Source: Nematostella vectensis (Eukaryota > Cnidaria > Anthozoa > Actiniaria > Edwardsiidae). Taken from it: a stretch of DNA of 64,000 bases. A program made the translations under genes and the position numbers. Each line of letters opens with the position of its first letter. Within the stretch, counting starts at the first letter, position 1. The notes under the pieces were generated by a model. The model was not told the DNA's origin. It did no database searches and saw nothing but the letters and a program-made list of their open reading frames with translations. This document shows, piece after piece, positions 24,501 to 32,700 of this stretch. The stretch covers positions 15,866,751 through 15,930,750 of the forward strand of contig NC_064042.1 of NCBI RefSeq assembly GCF_932526225.1, written 5' to 3'.

Positions 24501-27500
24501 GATTACGTGCGATTGTTCTTAAACACACGCTGCACTTCTCTGAGGGCCCAGGGTTTGGAGAGACATCCCCACTTACAGCAATTCGAGTTAGCTGAAATGT
24601 AGAAGTTGAATTTGGATACCGCTTGATCCGCCCTGAAAGATACTTCATGCCATGTGACTCGAGTTGTCCACTACGACGATAATGAATTAGCAGGTTAAAT
24701 TCAACCTGAAGTGGCTCGTTGCTTGTCATTAATATAGTAGATGAACTGCCTTCGCTTTCAGTTGAGAATAAGGTTATGTTCAAGGTTGTTTGAAAGAAGA
24801 AAATGACATATAAGGTGACAGGAGCCTGAAAGCAAAAATAAGCCGCCATCTTGGCTGACCACAGGTATGTAATGAATTGGGACTGTTGCATAGTAGATGG
24901 ATAATAACTTGATACCATGTCTTTGAACCCCTTAAACTACCCATCCCCTTAATCTATCTGATTTACCTCTTGTTTAAGCTCCTCCTCCCTCTCACACCAC
25001 TGGGCCTCTTTCTTGCTCAGTGCCTCTAGAAGGTCGTCTGTGCGCATCTTGAGATCAGTATTCTGGACTCGTAATTTCTCACATTCGTCCTTCAGGGATT
25101 GATTCTCCTCCTGCAGCTGTCTGAGATAATCATTATTTTGTGACTCCTAGAAAAAGACATATCCGCACATATTTACAGTCTTCTAGTGGCTGATGTGGCC
25201 TATAAGCTGTATAAGCTCAAGAACACTGCATTACAGAGTGCAGAATGGCATGAAGTAGACTACGGAGGCAATGCCTGAAGGCAAGGCTTGTGAAGGCAAG
25301 GCAGAGTGCAGAATGGCATGAAGTAGACTACGGAGGCAATGCGTGAAGGCAAGGCAGAGTGCAGAATGGCATGAAGCAGACTACCGAGGCAATGCCTGAA
25401 GGCAAGGCAGAGTGCAGAATGGCATGATGGAGACTACAGAGGCAATGCGTGACGGCAAGGCTTGTGAAGGCAAGACAGAGTGCAGAATGGCATGAAGTAG
25501 ACTACAGAGGCAATGCCTGAAGGCAAGGCAGAGTGCAGAATGGCATGATGGAGACTACAGAGGCAATGCGTGACGGCAAGGCTTGTGAAGGCAAGACAGA
25601 GTGCAGAATGGCATGAAGGAGACTACAGAGGCAATGCCTGAAGGCAAGGCTTGTGAAGGCAAGGCAGAGTGCAGAATGGCATGAAGGAGACTACAGAGGC
25701 AATGCGTGAAGGCAAGGCTTGTGAAGGCAAGGCAGAGTGCAGAATGGCATGAAGGAGACTACAGAGGCAATGCGTGAAGGCAAGGCTTGTGAAGGCAAGG
25801 CAGATTGCAGAATGGCATGAAGGAGACTACAGAGGCAATGCGTGAAGGCAAGGCTTGTGAAGGCAAGGCAGATTGCAGAATGGCATAAAGCAGACTACAG
25901 AGGCAATGTGTGAAGGCAAGGCTTGTGAAGGCAAGGCAGAGTGCAGAATGGCATAAAGCAGACTACAGAGGCAATGCGTGAAGGCAAGGCTTGTGAAGGC
26001 AAGGCAGAGTGCAGAATGGCATGAAGGAGACTACAGAGGCAATGCGTGAAGGCAAGGTTTGTGAAGGCAAGGCAGATTGCAGAATGGCATAAAGCAGACT
26101 ACAGAGGCAATGTGTGAAGGCAAGGCTTGTGAAGGCAAGGCAGAGTGCAGAATGGCATAAAGCAGACTACAGAGGCAATGCGTGAAGGCAAGGCTTGTGA
26201 AGGCAAGACAGAGTGCAGAATGGCATGAAGGAGACTACAGAGGCAATGCGTGAAGGCAAGGTTTGTGAAGGCAAGGCAGATTGCAGAATGGCATAAAGCA
26301 GACTACAGAGGCAATGTGTGAAGGCAAGGCTTGTGAAGGCAAGGCAGAGTGCAGAATGGCATAAAGCAGACTACAGAGGCAATGTGTGAAGGCAAGGCTT
26401 GTGAAGGCAAGGCAGAGTGCAGAATGGCATGAAGCAGACTACAGAGGCAATGCGTGACGGCAAGGCTTGTGAAGGCAAGGCAGAGTGCAGAATGGCATGA
26501 AGGAGACTACAGAGGCAATGCCTGAAGGCAAGGCTTGTGAAGGCAAGGCAGAGTGCAGAATGGCATGAAGCAGACTACGGAGGCAATACGTGAAGGCAAG
26601 GCTTGTGAAGGCAAGGCAGAGTGCAGAATGGCATGAAGGAGACTACAGAGGCAATGCATGAAGGCAAGGCTTGTGAAGGCAAGGCAGAGTGCAGAATGAC
26701 ACGAAGGAGACTACAGAGGCAATGCGTGAAGGCAAGGCTTATAAAGGCAAGGCAGAGTGCAGAATGGCATGAAATAGACTACGGAGGCAATGCGTGACGG
26801 CAAGGCTTGTGAAGGCAAGGCAGAGTGCAGAATGGCATGAAGTAGACTACGGAGGCAATACGTGAAGGCAAGGCTTGTGAAGGCAAGGCAGAGTGCAGAA
26901 TGGCATGAAGCAGACTACGGAGGCAATGCGTGAAGGCAAGGCTTGTGAAGGCAAGGCAGAGTGCAGAATGGCATGAAGCAGACTACAGAGGCAATGGGCC
27001 TATAAGCTCAAGAACACTGCATTACAGAGTGCAGAATGGCATGAAGTAGACTCCGGAGGCAATGCGTGACGGCAAGGCTTGTGAAGGCAAGACAGAGTGC
27101 AGAATGGCATGAAGTAGACTACGGAGGCAATACGTGAAGGCAAGGCTTGTGAAGGCAAGACAGAGTGCAGAATGGCATGAAGCAGACTACGGAGGCAATG
27201 CGTGAAGGCAAGGCTTTGTGTCATTCTCTATTTCTAGCTGCAAGGGGGCAAACAATGATGTCCAACATGTAATTTACAGTAACTCCATGCAGCTTGGATG
27301 CAGCAATACTGTAAATGCCCATTTTAGTGTCCTGAGCTCTTATTTTATTTTGAGTCACATGGGGGAGTGTGCTAATTTCAAAAGATGAATTTATTCTCTC
27401 AGGTTTCTTGTCCAAGCTTGAAGTGATACTTTATATTCTCTATAGCCCTTGACAAGTGGGAGGAGGGGGGGAGACAAGGCCTAAAGATCTAGCTAGGGTG

Positions 27501-28279
27501 GGTCAAATCTCTTTTCATGTGAACGAATCACAAATTCTATACCTTTTGGAATAAAAGGAAGGTCGCAATCACACCGTACCTTTTCCTGTGAAGATAACTG
27601 CTGTTTAAGTTGCAGAATATCTGTCTTCAACATCTCTTCTGCCTTTGCTTTTTCTTTTTCAAGTTGCCTTAGTTTAACCTGCAACTCTCTTATTTGTTTT
27701 TTGTAAGCGTCTAGGTCATGGGATAACACTCCTGTTTTCTGACCAAGTTGTGGGGCATCAGATGTGACATACTTCTTGTCTTTCTTGACAATGGTTTGAC
27801 TCTTTGCTTTACGCAGCTCCCCAAGTCTTCTCTTGGGGTCTGACACTTGGTCTTCCAGCTGTGAAATATGGATCAAGTATTGAGCAGCTCAGAAAATAGA
27901 TGTCATGGTGGATTCTTGTTGAGGCTGGAAACTACCTCTGCCTTACTCAACATCTATTACGTAGAGTGAGGCAGGGGTAACCAATTTTAGGATTTCTCAC
28001 AGAGGGAAGAACTAAAAATGATCACTTCAAAAAGCTCGGTGATGAGCCTTGTGTGTTTTTATTGTGAATTTCTTACAAATACTCAAAATCACAAACTGTG
28101 GGTTTGGGCTCCCTGTGATCAAGCATGGAGTTTTACTAACCAACCTCTTTAATCCTAGTCGCACAATTAGCTGGTATCACGGACGGTTTCTTGCTCGCGT
28201 TACTTGGCTTTCGGTTGAACGCTGCCGCGGTACTGGATGTACCGATGGATTTTTTCCTTGCTCCACCGGAACTTGCCAT
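15507..28279 (-). CDS. Small coiled-coil protein, four exons
   Basis: Exons on the minus strand: 28279-28145 (start ATG; MASSGGARKKSIGTSS, basic and Ser-rich), 27858-27580, 25146-24967 and 15599-15507 (ends KKIEELQMANNFL then TAA). All introns are phase 0, with acceptors TTTCACAG, TTTTTCTAG and CTTTCCAG and donors GTTGGT, GTACGG and GTAAAT. The joined product is 228 residues. From residue about 40 it is almost continuous heptad coiled coil (RIKE then LEDQV across the first junction; YKKQIRELQVKLRQLEKEKA; LRQLQEENQSLKDECEKLR). I do not recognise the orthologue. Further exons in the large introns cannot be excluded. Intron 2 holds a 68-bp minisatellite. Intron 3 (about 9.4 kb) holds a LINE split by a Gypsy element. 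The start is head-to-head with MRPL41. No membrane segment is seen, so it is probably cytoplasmic or cytoskeletal (inference). Confidence 0.7.
16381..16436 (-). repeat. (TATG)n tail at the LINE 3' end
   Basis: A run of ACAT/ATAC units on the plus strand is TATG repeats on the minus strand, directly after AAATAAAGTT of the LINE 3' end. Simple-repeat 3' tails are usual for CR1/L2-type LINEs and here mark the element boundary. Confidence 0.65.
16835..18970 (-). CDS. LINE ORF, 3' part: reverse transcriptase
   Basis: The downstream part of the LINE polyprotein, severed from its N-terminal part by the Gypsy insertion. It shows RT motifs in order: the NYRPITLLCIVDK palm region, STDMSKAFDSLHP (first catalytic aspartate), GCPQGSSFGPLLWNIFQND, and MYADDHQLYV (YADD active site). 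A C-terminal region with RVQERALRAIFNNRTDTYAE and YNLRS follows, as in CR1/L2 clades. It ends at TAG/TAA at 16835. The frame entering at 18970 is the one left by the upstream part. No internal stop is seen, so the enzyme part was young when interrupted. Confidence 0.9.
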   Translation of the reverse strand, partial: SAPWHVMETFDTMDDKYHYWETLFNTIVEKHMPTKKMRFRKADVPYMTPEWKQAIKMKRKFAKQYAHSKTEENWELKRKWRNKATNCRRKAIKEYWQQKADDLKAKPSEFYRTFRPFLSDKKQLVCEINIRTDGKIEKDQEKVANVLVDYFSTMANEIGGANVNSLTEEDLSSHPSLKNIYDANKSNNSNFCFQQLSTNSVQSFLEKLNVRKASGYDSITPRLLKLASRGIADSLTGLYNECIRKGEWPEAWKKGEWNPVYKKDDRLERKNYRPITLLCIVDKVYESMMSTQVNNYFDPKLDPCLSAYRKKHSCETTLLKLTEDWKLAVDSKQFIGILSTDMSKAFDSLHPALMVNKLKAYGFSEQSLHLMRSYFTNRQSRVKLNGVTSVWKDAVRGCPQGSSFGPLLWNIFQNDMTFEVKTASLSMYADDHQLYVKGGTAECVEQILNEEGHKISQWYKDNFLKGNYDKYSLMLLGRKNRNKDNLSIQVKIDEEIIKSSTEMKLLGVTLDDKLNFSLHISEICKKASQKVGVLVRLRNLIPVDAKLQLYKSAILPNLTYCHTVWHFCKAADARKLERVQERALRAIFNNRTDTYAELLRRGRLSSLENRRLQDILILMYKVRNSLAPEHIQSIFFQQDRSYNLRSDFPVPRFNTITYGRHSIRFLGPYIWGKISQELRNKTSLQAFRTGVRTLDVLGLLDGACDCIACSS
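18971..18975. repeat. Target-site duplication GGATA, left copy
   Basis: GGATA precedes the 5' LTR (TGTAATG...) and is repeated at 23455-23459 straight after the 3' LTR (...CATTACA). A 5-bp duplication is the usual Gypsy integrase signature. Confidence 0.93.
18976..19098 (+). repeat. 5' LTR, 123 bp
   Basis: It starts TGTAATG and ends CATTACA, a 7-bp inverted end. It matches 23332-23454 base for base by eye. It contains AATAAA (in GCAGCAATAAACAACG) as a likely poly(A) signal. At 123 bp it is very short for a Gypsy LTR. Confidence 0.95.
19104..19121 (+). other. Putative primer-binding site
   Basis: TGGCGACGAGGATTTCGG begins 5 bases after the 5' LTR. The TGG start pairs with the universal CCA end of a tRNA. 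The tRNA was not identified. Confidence 0.6.
19124..20563 (+). CDS. Gypsy Gag and protease, ending at a premature TGA
   Basis: The start is the ATG at 19124 (MATYGKIDEFDRDSDSW), because the longer frame upstream begins inside the LTR. Capsid-like sequence is followed by two zinc knuckles (CYRCGK...C and CHYCKKKGHIVAKC, 19748-19849), a basic linker and an aspartic protease with DTGASLSVIG (active site 20057-20068) and FGRDWL. It then enters the N-terminal part of RT (EGTIRPVQFSE). The frame stops at TGA 20561-20563, inside the conserved start of RT and not at a gag/pol boundary. The same frame continues immediately beyond. This is a nonsense break or, less likely, a read-through stop. Confidence 0.92.
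   Translation: MATYGKIDEFDRDSDSWEQYIERLNFYFEANGVTTSDDDLKIRRAILLSSVGKKTYKLMSDLLAPAKPGEKSYADLCTLVKSHFNPKPSESVQRHKFNNRFRLSGENVSDFVAALRNMAEYCNFGGSLENMLRDRLVSGINNERIQRRLLSEENLTFKKAYDIASSMETTAQHMADLQSAPSTLSSTSASVKKVSSSPLPRSKSENKECYRCGKNHHPSKCRFKEATCHYCKKKGHIVAKCLKKAKKSSETTKPNSNHHPKQGKPAIHVLDTDKEIEDEDIYPLFAVSQGNRQNPYLVDVELNGLKVQMELDTGASLSVIGEDIFDQLKNIEGSSLNLQDTKLTLKTYTGETIPVLGKLVVEVKYKDFFEHLPVIVVQGKVPSLFGRDWLQHVKLSWPEIFLVQVVSPDVSDLLKKHENLFKEGLGTIQGVKAKIYVDPQAKPKYFKPRTLEYARRQKVERELDRLLEEGTIRPVQFSE
20564..23146 (+). CDS. Gypsy Pol: RT, RNase H, integrase (after the TGA)
   Basis: It is in the same frame as the Gag-protease ORF and has no ATG of its own at the boundary, so it depends on read-through or is not translated. 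RT: KLDLSQAYQQLELDEESKKY, the GLFEYNRLCYGIASAPGIFQ region and VRIDDILIAG. The catalytic DD is present, but the usual aromatic first residue of YxDD reads as Arg (CGA 20906-20908). RNase H: LACDASPYGLG, LDKEAAAIMFG, YTDHKPLLGLL. Integrase: zinc-binding HDGHPG...CTSCQ, then a DDE core (HIDYAGPF, IVSDNATAF, NGFAERYVRTFKE). The C-terminal tail is Pro/Glu/Thr-rich. No chromodomain was recognised. Confidence 0.92.
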   Translation, partial: ATPIVPIVKSDESIRICGDFKVTLNQVSKLDNYPIPKTEDLLAQLGGGVQFTKLDLSQAYQQLELDEESKKYTTITTHKGLFEYNRLCYGIASAPGIFQRTMENLLQGIPNVVVRIDDILIAGKTSADHLKSLTEVLSRLDKAGVRLKRSKCIFQAPEVTYLGHRIDKDGIHPLDEKIKAIQESPRPSNLKELQAFLGMLNYYACYIPNITTILSPLHQLLVKDTPWNWSEAHEKSWNQAKSTLHSSQLLVHYSLERELTLACDASPYGLGCVISHVMDDGTERPISYASRTLSPAEKNYSQLDKEAAAIMFGVRKFHSYLYGRSFTIYTDHKPLLGLLQSTKQIPTSASPRILRWAVFLSGYSYTLVYREGQKNGNADGLSRLPLPNETRNVPVPGDIMFVMNHLEVNTPVKVKDIERWTSKDPILSAVRHQVMSGWPNSNDRIEFKPYSYRKHQLSCQDGCLLWGSRVVIPPQGRVKLLQELHDGHPGMVRMKMLARSYFWWPGLDADIEQKVKDCTSCQSNAKAPSTAPLHPWEWPSRPWSRIHIDYAGPFEGHMFLVIGDAYSKWIEVFKTNSSTAAVTIQKLRECFSVHGLPDIIVSDNATAFIGEEFALFMSENGIKHITSAPKHPASNGFAERYVRTFKETMKKMGGEKENLDTKLSRFLLSYRTTPHATTGKTPGELLMNRKLKTRLDLVNPLSQDTIRTRVEDKQLAQKKQHDNLVPLREFQVNDPVFVKNFSYGPKWLCGTIIQQSGPVSYVVQLSSGGVFRRHVDHLRLRTSTPTVANDLQSSTELAQVPMQTTVPKQIPEDFKEPEITVPEPSLEPKKTELPASEPASTLRRSTRLKTTPTHLKDYVC
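23332..23454 (+). repeat. 3' LTR, 123 bp
   Basis: Same length and, by eye, same sequence as the 5' LTR. It is preceded by a purine-rich tract at about 23319-23331 and followed by the second GGATA copy at 23455-23459. Confidence 0.95.
23455..24849 (-). CDS. LINE ORF, 5' part: 2A-like motif, PHD-type finger and APE endonuclease
   Basis: The start is chosen at ATG 24849 (CCAAGATGGCGG, a good Kozak context); the frame is open from 24918. A 2A-like motif comes first, then a C4HC3 zinc finger (CSVCLRT, CDCCKGQSHIKC, WICPGC), then an AP-type endonuclease with its catalytic landmarks: LIHLNINS, LTETKIDS, GGGGLMAYF, VGIYRSPNP, LTGDLNLD and MSDHHLVYG. The open frame runs into the LTR; the true LINE sequence ends at the target site. 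The finger-plus-endonuclease layout matches CR1/L2-related single-ORF elements. Confidence 0.9.
24544..24573 (-). other. 2A-like ribosome-skipping motif in the LINE ORF
   Basis: Encodes SGDVSPNPGP, immediately before the zinc finger. The 2A consensus is D-(V/I)-E-x-N-P-G-P with skipping between the last G and P. Here the Glu position is Ser, while the N-P-G-P and Asp are kept. 2A-like sequences are known near the N-terminus of CR1/Rex/Crack-type LINE ORFs in several invertebrates. Confidence 0.6.
25195..27215 (+). repeat. 68-bp minisatellite in a coiled-coil gene intron
   Basis: About 29 copies of a 68-bp unit containing GCAGAGTGCAGAATGGCATG and GACTACAGAGGCAATGCGTG. Shorter units lack the CTTGTGAAGGCAAGG block. 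The flank CTATAAGCTCAAGAACACTG occurs both at the array start (near 25210) and again inside it (near 27000), so array and flank were duplicated together. It fills most of the intron between 25147 and 27579. Confidence 0.95.
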
Positions 28280-28785
28280 AGTTACCGGTCTTTTACAAAC
28301 CTCAATCACGATCGCACATCACACAAGTTATCACAACATGGATGCAACGCCTCTTGCCCTCCACACGGGTAGAAATCTTGAGCATAATAGGGCTTTATTG
28401 AGTTGTTTATGGACCAAATCAGTTGACTGATGCAACAGAATTTGTTTGATTTCTTGATTACTCCAGGCGCCCTTTACCAAAGGGATCCCGAGATTTAGGT
28501 CGCGAAATATGAAAAGTCGATGCAGCTATATTTAACTGGGTTTGGGGGTGTGTGGTTTTCTATAAAAAAAAGCATTTTATTTCAACTTCGCAGTATTTTA
28601 GACAGGTATATAAAAAGGCAATTTTACTATTTATTTCCAAACGGGCGTATGATTTCGTTGGGTTTCCTGTTTTTCTAGAAGGCGCGGTACCTCTGCTTCG
28701 CCATTGTGGATAGGAAAGAACATGGAACTTATAGCTTTAGTTTGCTGCTGATTACAAATCGTGTGTTGGGGTATAACACTTCACC
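28280..28785. promoter_or_regulatory. Shared divergent promoter region, coiled-coil gene and MRPL41
   Basis: Only 506 bases separate the start codon of the minus-strand coiled-coil gene (28279) from that of plus-strand MRPL41 (28786). Both 5' UTRs and promoters must fit here unless distant leader exons exist. No TATA box was assigned. Confidence 0.5.
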
Positions 28786-30507
28786 ATGCCGCTAAATGTG
28801 ATCCGGGGCATCATACGGGGTGCTACACGAGGCGTGCTGACCGGGAAGAAGGGCAACAAAAACTTTTATAAAGGTACTTCCAATCGCAGTGTGTCTAGTA
28901 ACTGAGTTAGTCTTTAGTTAATCTTGCTGGAAATAGTAATTAATTAATTCAACAGCTACTTAAGTGAGTAATTTCAAAAAAGCTTTATAAATGGTCATAA
29001 CAGTTTTAGACACTTGAAATTGTTACTGAAATGCAAATGTCAGATTAGCCAGAGTAGTCAGTTAAGATCTCTGTCACTGAGGCAAAATTATGACAAAATT
29101 ACTAGACTGATATTTTTAGACTGATAGTGGAGATCGCATAATGGTAATAAATGAGCCAGATTATTTTAAATGACTTATTTTATGATTGAATTATGACTGG
29201 AGGAGAGTGCTCTGGTTTATATTGGCTATAACCCTGGGATGATGATGATGATGATGATGATTATGATGCCAATAGTTCTGTTGACATGTGCCTCATTTTC
29301 CAGGACGAGGCGTGAGACCACCAGGATTCCATACTAGAAGAGGTATATGAGCTGACATTGATCAGGGTTGTACTTTATCCTCAGTCTGTATTTAAGAAAC
29401 CATGGTAACGATAGTAGTCAAGTCATCCTGCTGATGCATTTGTTCTTAGTAGATAGCAAACCCGCACACCAACTGATAGTACCTTGCAATCAAATAACAC
29501 ACCTTTTGGTTCTTGTGCAAGTGTTTGTGTTATTGTCCAGGGGAGGACATAAGTATGAGAGAGGGGGCCAACAGTTTGTTTAAAAACTTCACCTTTTTGG
29601 AGTAGAAAAAGTTGTGTAATGGCCTGGTGATGATTTGTTTTACTTACAGGTCCTGCTATCCATTGAAAATATGGTGTTTCTCTTTGTTCACTTTTATGAA
29701 GCTTTTGGTACTGTAGCACTGAAATGATATTATATAATTATTTGGTCAGCACTGATAATTGTTTTCCAGATTTTGCTTGCTATCCACTAATGACTACTAA
29801 AATGCTAAAAACGACATTTGTGTGTTTCTAATTATTCTTGTATTCAGGAGAATACAAGATTGTTCAAAGAAAGGTTCCAGAATTTATTGTGCCTGACCTT
29901 TCAGGATGTGATGTAAGTTAACATGCTCAACATTATAGGCCAAAGGTCTATTTCTCAAATAAAGTTGTTAAACTTTATTAAATGGAACTTTCAATCTCAG
30001 AAGATTTAACAAAGTCATAACATGAGAAACAACCATATAAATTAATCCCTGATTACAGCCAGGCAGACTGAGTCCACCATCACAGCTTTTTTTCTTTTTT
30101 TTCTTTAATTTCTTTCAAGGTTTTAATATTATAATTTATTTAATTTAATATTATAATTTAACTGAAGGGGCTACCCTGGAGAAAGGCAGTAAATAAATAC
30201 ACACTTGAATTGAGATATGTTAAGTGTTTTTTAAGTATTCAGGAAACTATACACACAAAAGGTACCCCTAAAATTGAGCCAACAAATCATTATCCTTTGT
30301 GTAAATTGGCCCATTGATTGTCACTCTTAACACACTATCTTAAATAATGTGTTCAGATCTCTGGCTGAGTTTTGTTTGTTATTTCAGCTTAAGCCGTATG
30401 TATCATACAAGGCTCCCAAGGTGGATACTCCTCCACTGACAGCTGAAGGCTTACTGGAACAAATCAAAGAGAATATCCATCTTCTTAGACACAGAGAGGT
30501 TCCATAG
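28786..30507 (+). CDS. MRPL41: Mitochondrial ribosomal protein L41 (mL41)
   Basis: Exons 28786-28873, 29304-29342, 29848-29912 and 30388-30507 join to 103 residues. It starts MPLNVIRGIIRGATRGVLTG, a basic amphipathic leader fit for mitochondrial import, then GVRPPGFHTRRGEYKIV and the family hallmark KVPEFIVPDLSG-CDLKPYVSYKAP. Animal L41 has a near-identical VPEFVVPDL...LKPYVSY core. Donors (GTACTT, GTATAT, GTAAGT) and acceptors (TTTTCCAG, TATTCAG, TTTCAG) are standard. The mature protein is part of the large mitoribosomal subunit. Human L41 is about 137 residues. This copy ends early with RHREVP and TAG at 30505-30507, inside the first unit of a 35-bp minisatellite, so some 30 C-terminal residues appear to be missing or encoded in an exon I cannot find. 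Confidence 0.88.
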
Positions 30508-31345
30508 AATATACCCGGACTTAACACAGAGAGATTCCATAGAATGTACCCGGACTTAACACAGAGAGGTTCCATAGAATGTACCTGGACTTAACACAGA
30601 GAGGTTCCATAGAATGTACCCGGACTTAACACAGAGAGGTTCCATAGAATGTACCCGGACTTAACACAGAGAGGTTCCATAGAATGTACCTGGACTTAAC
30701 ATAGAGGGGTTCCATAGAATGTACCCGGACTTAACACAGAGAGGTTCCATAGAATGTACCCAGATTTAACACAGAGAGGTTCCATAAAATAACATGACTT
30801 AGCACAGAGAGGTTCCATAGAATGTACCCGGACTTAACACAGAGAGGTTCCATAGAATGTACCTGGATTTAACACAGAGAGGTTCCATAGAATGTACCCA
30901 GACTTAACACAGAGAGGTTCCATAGAATGCACCCAGACTTAACACAGAGAGGTTCCATAGAATGTACCCAGACTTAACACAGAGAGGTTCCATAGAATGT
31001 ACCTGGACTTAACACAGAGAGGTTCCATAGAATGTACCCGGACTTAACACAGAGAGGTTCCATAGAATGTACCCAGATCTAACACAGAGAGGTTCCATAA
31101 AATAACATGACTTAGCACAGAGAGGTTCCATAGAATGTACCCAGACTTAACACAGAGAGGTTCCATAGAATGTACCCAGAGTTAACACAGAGAGGTTCCA
31201 TAGAATGTACCCAGACTTAACACAGAGAGGTTCCATAGAATACACCTGGACTTAACACAGAGAGGTTCCATAGAATGTAAACTGTGTTATCACAGAGGCT
31301 CCATAGAATACCATGACTTAGCACAGAGAGGTTCCATAGAACATA
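30489..31345 (+). repeat. 35-bp minisatellite beginning in the MRPL41 last codons
   Basis: About 24 copies of a 35-bp unit containing ACACAGAGAGGTTCCATAG, with internal variants (CCCGG, CCTGG, CCCAG, and short CATGACTTAG forms). The first unit supplies the last coding residues and stop of MRPL41. The rest would lie in its 3' UTR. Two larger degenerate units (about 90 bp, GACTTTAATACTGTTGTTTA) follow to about 31470. Confidence 0.95.
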
Positions 31346-31519
31346 TTCTGACTTTAATACTGTTGTTTATGGATGGAGAAGAAACTCATCTTAATCACAG
31401 GAGGTTCATAGAACATACTCTGACTTTAATACTGTTGTTTATGGATGAAGAAGAAACTCATCTTAAACACACACGAGGTTCAACAAGCTGTTGTTTGCTC
31501 TGGATCTCAATTTATTGAA

Positions 31520-31525
31520 AATAAA
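31520..31525 (+). terminator. Candidate poly(A) signal of MRPL41
   Basis: AATAAA about 1 kb after the stop and past the minisatellite. If used, the whole array is in the mature 3' UTR. Confidence 0.35.
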
Positions 31526-32700
31526 GATACAAAATGCTTGTAAAGTTTTCACTTAGTAAATCGTGGCTTGAAGGGACCAACGTTTGATTTGGCGAATTGA
31601 CAACATGCTGTGGTAACCTGTATTCTTCTCTAACTCCCTTGGAGGCAATAACAACATGCTGTAACAGTGTATGGTGAAAATGTGCCCTGTATGAGAAAGA
31701 AAAGCACTCATTTGTTACATGTGTAAGTGTAAGCTCTCTGCAAAGGTCCCAAACAGCGATAACAATTAAGTTTGGTTTCATCTAGAATTATTGATAATGG
31801 TACATCAAAGAATTTGTTAGGGGCTGACAGTAGCTAGCTTCTCTTTCTCATTTTTCTTGGTGCTCAAAGGCCTTTGGTAGCAGTGGGAGGCGGAGCGGTG
31901 CCTAACGTGGGGGGGGGGGGGGGGGTGTCCGCCTAGTCTTATACACCCAAAATGTCATTTGTTCAGAAGTGTAGCGACCCCTAACCCTCCCACCTCTCAT
32001 CCCGTCGCTTTACTTGCGTGCAGTGTTAGGCCATGAGTAATGCTGACTGGGGGTAGTCTGGGGACGAGCCAAACGCTGCAAGGGAAACAGACATCTCAGC
32101 ACTGCTTAACAAAACAAAATAAAAATGACAAAAAATAACGTTTAGGAAATATTTGAAATGTTTTAGATCAGATGCAAAAAATCAGATTCAAATTTAGTAA
32201 TGATGTCATAATGACGTCACAATATCAGCCAGACAACGCGCCACACGGTCTGTGTCTATTGAATAAAGGAGCCTGGAGTTTTCCAACTAAGTGCTCCTCT
32301 TTCCTCCCATTACATATCAAATGGGATTGGGAGGACAGAATAGTCGAGATGGGCATTTCTAAAAAGACGCTCTATCGATGCCGGCATGCACTGCGCGCCG
32401 CGGGAATGCCTCACAAGCATTGAAAGATAAGTCGTACGTAAACCGCCTGACGTCATTTTGAGCAAGCGATTAATTTTCTGTCATCGTTAACCCAATCTCG
32501 CTATATTCTTATCGCTTACTTGGCCCCAAAGTACACAAAAGCGTCCAGTAAAAACTAGGTCAAATTCCTAATATTTAATCCACTGCCTTTACTTTTTACT
32601 TTACGGAGAATGCAAGGAAAAGCGTTCTCTTTATTTAGCCTCATGCCCACTGAGCCCCGTCCTGTATATTATTTGGAAGGATATCCAGTTTTATTTAGAA
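31526..32700. other. Gene-free stretch with two TGACGTCA sites
   Basis: No coding exon recognised. A 17-base G run lies at 31909-31925. Perfect cAMP-response-type palindromes TGACGTCA occur at 32212-32219 and 32448-32455, upstream of the exon candidate at 32701. Confidence 0.4.

Larger units (their letters stand above)
16437..24950 (-). mobile_element. CR1/L2-like non-LTR retrotransposon, interrupted by a Gypsy element
   Basis: A full-length or nearly full-length LINE reads on the minus strand in the sense direction of the host coiled-coil gene. It has a zinc finger, APE endonuclease, reverse transcriptase, a roughly 400-base 3' UTR and a simple-repeat tail. The 5' boundary is uncertain, between about 24905 and 24960, within some tens of bases of the splice donor at 24966. 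A 4,484-bp insertion (18971-23454, Gypsy plus one target-site copy) splits its ORF. Without it the frame is continuous over 3,600 nt with no stop. I could not define the LINE's own target-site duplication. Confidence 0.9.
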
